Shown: positions 58,142 to 64,000 of the stretch, piece by piece
Numbering within the stretch: the stretch's first letter is position 1
Layout of the letters: each line of letters opens with the position of its first letter
NCBI GenBank assembly: GCA_036501185.1
Contig: DASYAU010000119.1
Span: 1-64,000 of the forward strand
Reading direction: 5' to 3'
DNA from: Korobacter sp036501185
GTDB taxonomy: Bacteria; Acidobacteriota; Terriglobia; Terriglobales; Acidobacteriaceae
Length of the DNA stretch: 64,000 nucleotides
Program-made: the position numbers and the translations under genes
The notes under the pieces: model-generated
What the model saw: the letters and a program-made list of their open reading frames with translations, nothing else
What the model was told of the DNA's origin: nothing
The model's database searches: none

Positions 58142-58954
58142 CTACTCGCTGGACTTCTTTGGAATAGGAATTCCGAGATACCGCATCACGATCTGCAAAT
58201 CTTTCCACGTCTCAACTTTTTGTCGCGGATCGCGCAGCAAAAATGCCGGATGATACGTCACCACCAGCTTCGTATCGAACGGCGTCGATCCCGCCTGCCT
58301 CGGCGTCGTGAAATCGTAAATCTGCCCGCGCAGCCGCGCCATCGGCTCATTCATGCCCAGCAAGGTCTTCGCCGCCACCGCGCCCAGCGCCACAATCATC
58401 TTCGGCTGGATAGTTTCGATTTGTCGAAACAAAAATGGCGAGCACGTATCGCACTCCTCGCGCTCCGGCGTCCGGTTTCCCGGCGGACGGCACTTCACCA
58501 CGTTCGCGATATATACATCCTCGCGCTTCAAACCCATGCCGTTCGTGATCATGTTGGTCAGCAGTTGACCCGCGCGCCCCACGAACGGAATCCCCTGCTC
58601 GTCCTCATCCGCGCCCGGCCCTTCGCCAACGAACATCAGCTCGGCCTCCGGGTTCCCCACGCCGAACACAATCTGCTTCCGCCCCTGTTTATGCAGGACG
58701 CAGCGCGTGCAATCGCCAATATCCTCGCGGATCGCGACTAATCCTTCAGGTTTCGAAAGCTGCGCCAGCAATACATTGGGCGTGACTACAACGTCCTTCT
58801 TCTTCGCCAATTCAATCTCTTCGGGAACTTGGATTTCAGGAATCGCGCTAGCATCCACCGGGCGCCGATACAGGTCGTAAATCCCCATCTCGCGGTAAAA
58901 CGCCATCCGCGCGGAGAGTTCAGCTTTGGTCAGCGGATCGAGGGCGCGCGCCAT
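58142..58954 (-). CDS. Family 4 uracil-DNA glycosylase (iron-sulfur type)
   Basis: 270 residues. After an N-terminal extension of about 80 residues of unknown role comes the UDG core: CTRCVLHKQGRKQIVFGVG with the first cluster Cys pair, MFVGEGPGADEDEQGIPFVG (active-site motif A), and ANVVKCRPPGNRTPEREECDTC with further cluster Cys. VVTYHPAFLLRDPRQK is motif B with the His. It removes uracil from DNA. One-base overlap with coaBC (TGATG) and a 4-bp gap to priA place it in the operon. Confidence 0.93.
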   Translation of the reverse strand: MARALDPLTKAELSARMAFYREMGIYDLYRRPVDASAIPEIQVPEEIELAKKKDVVVTPNVLLAQLSKPEGLVAIREDIGDCTRCVLHKQGRKQIVFGVGNPEAELMFVGEGPGADEDEQGIPFVGRAGQLLTNMITNGMGLKREDVYIANVVKCRPPGNRTPEREECDTCSPFLFRQIETIQPKMIVALGAVAAKTLLGMNEPMARLRGQIYDFTTPRQAGSTPFDTKLVVTYHPAFLLRDPRQKVETWKDLQIVMRYLGIPIPKKSSE

Positions 58955-60177
58955 CAGCGGTGAGCAACCTCAGATTTTTTCGAGGTACGAAGCTTCACCG
59001 CGACTTCCAGTACCCGCTGCGCCATCTCGGCTTTGGTCATCTCCGGAATTTCGATTTCTTCCGTCGCGGTCACGATCGTCGCCGCATTGCGCTCGGATCC
59101 AAATCCAATCCCCGCGCGCGACACATCGTTCATCACGATGGCATCCACTTTTTTCTTCTGCAGCTTTTCGCGGGCGTTCTTCAATCCATCCTGCGTCTCC
59201 GCTGCAAATCCAATGATGATCTGCGAACTCTTCACCCGTCGCGCCCCCAATTCCGCCAGGATGTCGGCGGTCGGAACCAGTTCCAGCGTCATCTCGCCCT
59301 TGCGTTTAATCTTCTGGTCCGCCTGGTGTTTCGCCGTGTAATCCGCCACCGCCGCGGTCTTGATCACGATCGTCGCATCCGCGAAATGCTCTATCACCGC
59401 ATTCCGCATCTGCTCGGCGGTTTCCACCTGCAGCACTTCCGCCGCTGACGGCGGAGTCAGCGCCGTCGGCCCCGTTACCAGCACAACTCTTGCCCCGCGC
59501 CGGATCGCCGCTTCCGCAATCGCATAGCCCATCTTCCCGCTCGAACGATTGCCCAGGAACCGCACCGGATCGATCGGCTCATACGTCGGTCCCGCCGTCA
59601 CCAGCACGGTCTCACCGGCTAAATCTTGCGACACGCCAAGAATGGCAAGCGTCTCGGCCACAATCTGTTCCGGGTCCGCCAGCCTTCCGGCGCCCACCAT
59701 TCCGCAGGCCAGGTATCCCGCGCCCGGCTCAATCACATGCACCCCGCGCAGCCGCAAGGTTTCAATGTTCCCCTTCGTCGCCGGATGCTCCCACATATTC
59801 ACATTCATCGCCGGAGCCACAATCACCGGCGCCGTCGTCGCCAAATACAACGTCGACAAAAAGTCGCTGGCAATCCCCTGAACAAACTTCGCCAGTGTAT
59901 CGGCCGTTGCAGGAACCACCAGCAGCGCATCAATCCCCTGCGCCACGCCAATGTGCTCCACCGCGGAATCCACGTTCGGCTCGGTATTGCCCTCCCCAAA
60001 CATCTCGGTGACGACCTTCTGTCCCGAGAGCGCAGCAAACGTCAGCGGACGCACGAACTCCTGCGCGGCGCGTGTCATCACCACCTGCACGCTCACCCCG
60101 CGGTCCTGCAGCAAACGCAGCACTTCCGCCGCTTTATACGCCGCAATTCCGCCCGTAACTCCGAGTGCGATTTTCAT
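58954..60177 (-). CDS. coaBC: Bifunctional phosphopantothenoylcysteine decarboxylase / phosphopantothenate-cysteine ligase
   Basis: 407 residues. The N-terminal flavoprotein CoaC half starts KIALGVTGGIAAYKAAEVLR and has the decarboxylase block APAMNVNMWEHPATKGNIET, with substrate-recognition Cys and Gly in GYLACGMVGAGRLADPE. The C-terminal CoaB half starts near residue 185 (ETVLVTAGPTYEPIDPVRFL, then GNRSSGKMGYAIAEAAIRRG). It carries out two consecutive steps of coenzyme A synthesis. The start was set at ATG 60177; a GTG three codons upstream is possible. It shares one base with the next gene and follows rpoZ, a frequent arrangement. Confidence 0.95.
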   Translation of the reverse strand: MKIALGVTGGIAAYKAAEVLRLLQDRGVSVQVVMTRAAQEFVRPLTFAALSGQKVVTEMFGEGNTEPNVDSAVEHIGVAQGIDALLVVPATADTLAKFVQGIASDFLSTLYLATTAPVIVAPAMNVNMWEHPATKGNIETLRLRGVHVIEPGAGYLACGMVGAGRLADPEQIVAETLAILGVSQDLAGETVLVTAGPTYEPIDPVRFLGNRSSGKMGYAIAEAAIRRGARVVLVTGPTALTPPSAAEVLQVETAEQMRNAVIEHFADATIVIKTAAVADYTAKHQADQKIKRKGEMTLELVPTADILAELGARRVKSSQIIIGFAAETQDGLKNAREKLQKKKVDAIVMNDVSRAGIGFGSERNAATIVTATEEIEIPEMTKAEMAQRVLEVAVKLRTSKKSEVAHR

Positions 60178-60257
60178 AATCTGCACAGCACACTGCGACC
60201 CCGCTGCACTGTTCGATGCTGCCAGGCCGTTAACGCTTCAAGTCTCGAAGGAAGTGT

Positions 60258-60491
60258 CTATGCGTCTGGAATCGCCTGGTCGAGCTGCTCCTTGGCAACT
60301 TCGGCCGGCGTCTTCTTTTCCGGGATGTACCAGGGAATGTTGCCCGCCTTCAGCTCTTCCTCGGCGATGCGGCACGATTTCTTGGTCTGCGTATCGATTG
60401 TCGGGTGAGCGCCGTTTTGCAACTGGCGCGCGCGCCGCGCGGCGACGAGGATATACCGATAGTTGCTGTCGAACCCTGTCATCAACTTCAT
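60258..60491 (-). CDS. rpoZ: RNA polymerase omega subunit
   Basis: 77 residues: FDSNYRYILVAARRARQLQN, then GAHPTIDTQTKKSCRIAEEE, with the conserved R-Y-x-L-V-x-x-A-x-R-A-R-Q helix. It assists folding of beta' and is often the (p)ppGpp site partner, although the N-terminal MAR motif of proteobacterial omega is absent. AAGGGAG lies 8 nt before the ATG. It sits 12 bp after gmk and about 80 bp before coaBC, the common gmk-rpoZ-coaBC order. Confidence 0.93.
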   Translation of the reverse strand: MKLMTGFDSNYRYILVAARRARQLQNGAHPTIDTQTKKSCRIAEEELKAGNIPWYIPEKKTPAEVAKEQLDQAIPDA

Positions 60492-60503
60492 CGCATTACT
60501 CCC

Positions 60504-61202
60504 TTACGGCTGAGCGTCCGTTCCGTCCCTAAAGGAATCCAAAATCGATTCCACTCGCTGCATCACTTTCTGTCGTATGCAGCCGTCCGCGGCCTCAAGT
60601 ATAGCCCTATCTCCGTCCGCGTGCGGTGCGCCCCGACGCATCCGCTCGGCAAGCACAATCGCCCGAAGCTGTTCTACCGCGGTTTCGAAGTGGTCGTTGA
60701 CGAGAATATAGTCATAGTTCCGGAAATTCTCAATCTCTTTGCTCGCCCCGTGCAGCCGCCGCTCGATCACCGCGGCATCCATATGATCTGAGAGGTTCCG
60801 CCGCTTCAGCCGCGTCTCCAGCTCTTTCCGCGAAGGCGGCAAAATGAAGATGCTCACCGCTTCCGGCAGCTTGGTCTTGAGCTGCGCCGCGCCCTGTACA
60901 TCAATGTCGAGCACTAAGTCATTCCCCCGAGCCAACGCGTCCTGCACGAACTTTTTGCCCGTCCCGTAGCACTTGCCGAAAACCTCGGCATACTCCAAAA
61001 ACGCGCCCTCCGCCACCATCTTGTCGAACTCATCGCGCGTGATGAAGAAGTACTCTCGCCCCGACTGCTCGCTTCCCCGCGGCTCGCGCGTGGTATAGGA
61101 AATCGAAAACTCCAGCCCCGGCACAACCTTCCGAAGTTCATTGGTAAGTGAGGATTTTCCCGAGCCGGACGGCGCCGAGATGATGAACACAATGCCGCTC
61201 AT
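60504..61202 (-). CDS. gmk: Guanylate kinase
   Basis: 232 residues. P-loop ISAPSGSGKSSLTNEL; GMP-binding ISYTTREPRGSEQSGREYFF and FLEYAEVFGKCYGT; FILPPSRKELETRLKRRNLS in the lid. It phosphorylates GMP to GDP. The C-terminus extends about 25 residues past the usual end (DGCIRQKVMQRVESILDSFR), predicted as one extra helix. The start overlaps the yicC stop by 4 bp. Part of the leftward housekeeping operon. Confidence 0.96.
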   Translation of the reverse strand: MSGIVFIISAPSGSGKSSLTNELRKVVPGLEFSISYTTREPRGSEQSGREYFFITRDEFDKMVAEGAFLEYAEVFGKCYGTGKKFVQDALARGNDLVLDIDVQGAAQLKTKLPEAVSIFILPPSRKELETRLKRRNLSDHMDAAVIERRLHGASKEIENFRNYDYILVNDHFETAVEQLRAIVLAERMRRGAPHADGDRAILEAADGCIRQKVMQRVESILDSFRDGTDAQP

Positions 61203-62089
61203 TCGATGTTTTGTACCTGTTCGCGCGATTTCTCGATCTCGCTCTTCATCGCCAGTCCGAACTGCGTGATGTTCAGCGCCTCGCCTGCTACGCCCGAAGT
61301 CTTCGACAGCAGCGTATTCGACTCGCGGTTCATTTCCTGTAGCAGGAAATCCAGCTTCTTGCCCGCTTCTCCCGGCGCATCCAGCAACCCAAGAAAATGC
61401 TGGATGTGGTTCTTCATCCTCACCAGCTCTTCCTGGATATCGCTGCGTTCGGCCAGCATCGCGGCCTCCTGCAAGATGCGGTCCTTATCGGCGTGATTGC
61501 CAATCAGCTCCTGCATCCGCGCGTGGATCTTCTCCATATGCGCGTGCAGCATCGCCGATCGCAGCTTTTCCACCTCGAGTGTCGCCTCTTCCAGGTGCTT
61601 CATCCGCTCGCGCAGCTCACGTACGATCGTCGCACCTTCCTGCGCCCGCATCGCATCTAGCTTGGCAATCGCCTCGTCGAGTTTCAGCAGGATCACCGCT
61701 TCCAGCGCCTCGTCAGCCGCATCAATAGCCGATCCGCTCATCGCCCCCGGCAGCTTCAGGATCGACATCAAATCCGGCTCGGCGTTCACCGCGAATTCCC
61801 GCGCGGCTTCGCGAAATACGCTCACATATCCGCCCACCAACTGCCGATTGATAGCCAACGACGAGCCATCCGCGCGCTCCATGGTCAGGGTCAACTCCAC
61901 GTGCCCGCGATGCAGCTTCTCTTTGAACACGCGGCGGACCTTCATTTCCAGCGCATCACTATCGGCGGGCATGCGCAGGTGCAAATCGAGAAAGCGGTGG
62001 TTCACCGATTTCAGCGTAATCGTGAACGCAACCTGGTCGTTGTACTGGCCCTTCACCTGCGCAAAGCCAGTCATGGATCGTATGGCCAT
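61199..62089 (-). CDS. yicC: YicC-family endoribonuclease-like protein
   Basis: 296 residues. It begins AIRSMTGFAQVKGQYNDQVA, the YicC N-terminus, and ends KLDFLLQEMNRESNTLLSKT, then the conserved LNITQFGLAMKSEIEKSREQ motif with metal-binding acidic residues. E. coli YicC has been reported to be a ribonuclease affecting small-RNA decay; this role is transferred by family only. It lies directly upstream of gmk (4-bp overlap) and 2 bp after the ABC exporter gene. Length is standard. Confidence 0.93.
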   Translation of the reverse strand: MAIRSMTGFAQVKGQYNDQVAFTITLKSVNHRFLDLHLRMPADSDALEMKVRRVFKEKLHRGHVELTLTMERADGSSLAINRQLVGGYVSVFREAAREFAVNAEPDLMSILKLPGAMSGSAIDAADEALEAVILLKLDEAIAKLDAMRAQEGATIVRELRERMKHLEEATLEVEKLRSAMLHAHMEKIHARMQELIGNHADKDRILQEAAMLAERSDIQEELVRMKNHIQHFLGLLDAPGEAGKKLDFLLQEMNRESNTLLSKTSGVAGEALNITQFGLAMKSEIEKSREQVQNIE

Positions 62090-62091
62090 AG

Positions 62092-63975
62092 TTAGGGTTG
62101 GCGCGTGGATTGCGCAACGCGTACGCCGTTGCCGTTGGTCTCGCCGTTGCTCCCGTCAATATCTACGAATTGCAAATCATACAGCTTGCGATAGGTTCCC
62201 AGGTGCGACATTAACTCGTCATGACTGCCCGAATCAACGATCGTGCCCTTCTCGATCACCATAATTCGATCCGCACGCCGAACCGTCGAAAGCCGATGCG
62301 CGATCACAAACACGGTTCGCCCGGCCATTAGGTTCTGCAACGCCGATGCCACCAGCGACTCGCTCTCCGTGTCCAGCGCGGAAGTCGCTTCATCCAGGAT
62401 CAGGATCGGCGCATTCTTCAAAATAGCTCGCGCAATCGCCAATCGCTGGCGTTCACCGCCGCTGAGCCTGACACCTCGCTCGCCGATGATCGTGTTATAC
62501 CCCTCCGGCAAATTCATAATGAAGTCATGCGCCAGCGCCGCTTGCGACGCAGCTTCCACCTGTTCCTGCGAGACGTGCGGCTGCCCGTAAGCGATGTTGT
62601 TCCTGACCGTATCATTGAACAGGATTGTCTCCTGGGTCACGATTCCGATCTGTTTCCGCAGCGAAGCTACGGTCGCGTCCCGAATATCCTGCCCATCAAT
62701 CAACACCGCTCCAGTGCTCACGTCGAAGAACCGCGGCAGAAGATGCACCAGCGTCGTTTTCCCGGACCCGCTGGAACCAACGATGGCGAGCACTTCCCCG
62801 CGATGGACATCGAAATCGATGTCGTGCAGAATTTCGCGCCGGTCCTCGGGGTTCTCTGACTCGTAAGCGAAGCTCACGTGGTCGAACCGGATGGCTCCCG
62901 CGAACGGCTTCATCTCGCGAGCACCGGCCTTTTCTCGAACCTCGTCCTCGGACTGCATGAAGTCCACGATTCCGCTCGAAGCACCGATCGCCTGCTGGAA
63001 GTTGTTATAGAAGCCTGCGAACTTCCGCACCGGATCGTAAAGGCTGAACACCGCCGCGATGAACGTCATGAAGTGCGGCAGGTCCATGTACCCGGTCTTG
63101 ATCTCCTGGCGGCCAACTAATAGCAGAAGCGCAATCGCAATCGAGCCCAGAACATCCATCAGCGGAGAACTCACCGCAGCCGCGCTCACCGAGCGCAAGT
63201 TGGCCCGGAACAGCCGTTTGGCTGCGCTGCGGAAGCGCAGGATCTCCCAAAGTTCCATCCCAAACGCCTTCACGATGCGCACACCCGTGATGGTTTCGTG
63301 CAGGATGTTCTGGATCTCCGCCAGGCGATCCTGCCCCTTACGCGTCGTAGTCCGGACGCTACGGCCCACCTTGCGGCTCGATCCGATAATTACCGGAACG
63401 AAAATCAGCAGGATCCACGACAGCTTCCGCCCATAAATAATGACGACCGCAGCGGTGAAGAAGAACGTGAAGAACTGCTGCATCATTTCCGCCAGCACGC
63501 TCGACATCGCGAACTGCACCCGCTCGATGTCATTGACGATCGTCGATATGAGCGATCCCGTCGCGTGGCGTTGGAAGAACGCGGCCGATCTCCGCAGCAC
63601 CGCGTTGTACACGTCGTTGCGGAGATCGGTCACCATCCCGAACCCGCCGTAATTCACCAGGTACGTGCCGCAGTAGTCGCAAATGCCCTTAAGGATGGTG
63701 GACACCACCAGTGCAAAAGCAACCACCGTCCAGTCGTTGTGAAAGCTGTCGGGCACCACGTTTTGCAGGTGGAAGATGTAATGCGTTCCGGGGACCCGGA
63801 AGAGATCGATGTCCTGCTTGGAGATTGACGGGTTCAGCACCCGCTGGAAAACCGGCCCGATCAGCAGCAATCGGAAGGCTTGAAGCAATCCCACCAGCGC
63901 CAGCAGGATGACAGATACCCCTACCGGCAACCAGTACGGTCGAAGGTAGTGCAGCAGGGGTTTGATCTGGCGCAT
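62092..63975 (-). CDS. ABC exporter, fused permease and ATPase (MsbA-like)
   Basis: 627 residues. Six membrane helices occupy residues of about 15-330 (PYWLPVGVSVILLALVGLLQ at the start). The ATPase follows with Walker A GSSGSGKTTLVHLLPRFFD, Q-loop IGIVTQETILFNDTVR, signature LSGGERQRLAIARAIL, Walker B ILDEATSALDTES and switch His in VIAHRLSTV. As a homodimer it would export lipids, possibly lipid A-core, or drugs; the MsbA-like sequence and place at the head of the yicC-gmk-rpoZ operon do not fix the substrate. AAGGA lies 9 nt before the ATG; only 25 bp of upstream sequence is in view. Confidence 0.92.
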   Translation of the reverse strand: MRQIKPLLHYLRPYWLPVGVSVILLALVGLLQAFRLLLIGPVFQRVLNPSISKQDIDLFRVPGTHYIFHLQNVVPDSFHNDWTVVAFALVVSTILKGICDYCGTYLVNYGGFGMVTDLRNDVYNAVLRRSAAFFQRHATGSLISTIVNDIERVQFAMSSVLAEMMQQFFTFFFTAAVVIIYGRKLSWILLIFVPVIIGSSRKVGRSVRTTTRKGQDRLAEIQNILHETITGVRIVKAFGMELWEILRFRSAAKRLFRANLRSVSAAAVSSPLMDVLGSIAIALLLLVGRQEIKTGYMDLPHFMTFIAAVFSLYDPVRKFAGFYNNFQQAIGASSGIVDFMQSEDEVREKAGAREMKPFAGAIRFDHVSFAYESENPEDRREILHDIDFDVHRGEVLAIVGSSGSGKTTLVHLLPRFFDVSTGAVLIDGQDIRDATVASLRKQIGIVTQETILFNDTVRNNIAYGQPHVSQEQVEAASQAALAHDFIMNLPEGYNTIIGERGVRLSGGERQRLAIARAILKNAPILILDEATSALDTESESLVASALQNLMAGRTVFVIAHRLSTVRRADRIMVIEKGTIVDSGSHDELMSHLGTYRKLYDLQFVDIDGSNGETNGNGVRVAQSTRQP

Positions 63976-64000
63976 GAACCGCGTCCTTAGAAATTGGGAG

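Overview
The window reads as a chromosomal segment of an Acidobacteriota bacterium of the Terriglobia/Koribacter type. I infer this from the very long TonB-dependent receptor with an N-terminal carboxypeptidase-like domain, the Ig-like/propeller lipoprotein with an SACGGGG-type N-terminus, the double zinc-ribbon protein, the long atypical Hfq, the moderately GC-rich coding DNA and the many small GC-rich intergenic hairpins. The assignment rests on recalled family distributions; no database search was made. I see no rRNA, tRNA, CRISPR array, transposase or phage gene.

Layout. 1-11872 (minus strand) is an exopolysaccharide operon, transcribed leftwards: outer-membrane export protein, Wzz/tyrosine autokinase, Wzx-like flippase, Wzy/O-antigen-ligase-like protein, glycosyltransferase, asparagine-synthase-type amidotransferase, UDP-GlcNAc 2-epimerase, second glycosyltransferase and a hexapeptide acyltransferase cut by the window edge. 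12317-17878 holds exported proteins of unknown function, a small Sel1-like protein and a flavodoxin-fold reductase pair. 17995-21722 carries aspS, hisS and a gamma-carbonic anhydrase. 21938-28955 carries the TonB-dependent receptor, rpsU, a zinc-ribbon protein, a response regulator, mtaB and a soluble TonB-domain protein. 29068-33367 carries an Hbd/Crt-like pair, then a VOC-RibH fusion, nusB, a small acidic protein and an atypical response regulator. 33403-41599 carries an exported protein, ppdK, glyS, glyQ and recO. 41889-46710 carries small membrane proteins, a methyltransferase coupled to a DmpA-type peptidase, holB and hfq. 46812-55000 carries a GT87-like transferase, dcd, an HU/IHF protein, a tandem-repeat array, an M50 protease, a SYLF protein, an M3 peptidase and an exported unknown. 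55693-63975 (minus) is a housekeeping operon: ABC exporter, yicC, gmk, rpoZ, coaBC, uracil-DNA glycosylase, priA.

How the genes work together. The first operon can make, flip, polymerise and export a polysaccharide under tyrosine-kinase control. Hbd and Crt catalyse consecutive steps on C4 acyl-CoA. The last operon couples nucleotide supply, transcription, coenzyme A synthesis and replication restart.

Most unusual items: (i) the in-frame VOC-lumazine synthase fusion; (ii) an Hfq with about 65 extra N-terminal residues and YKP in place of YKH; (iii) a receiver domain whose conserved Lys is Tyr; (iv) several genes whose only plausible -10 box lies 5-7 nt before the start codon with no Shine-Dalgarno, suggesting leaderless mRNAs; (v) a modular set of intergenic repeats (hairpin families, heptanucleotide repeats and a 61-bp/139-bp tandem array) concentrated between 39.6 and 55.7 kb. 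I did not find a clearly new multi-gene defence or mobile system. Starts were often moved downstream of the longest possible ORF to match family N-termini or ribosome-binding sites.
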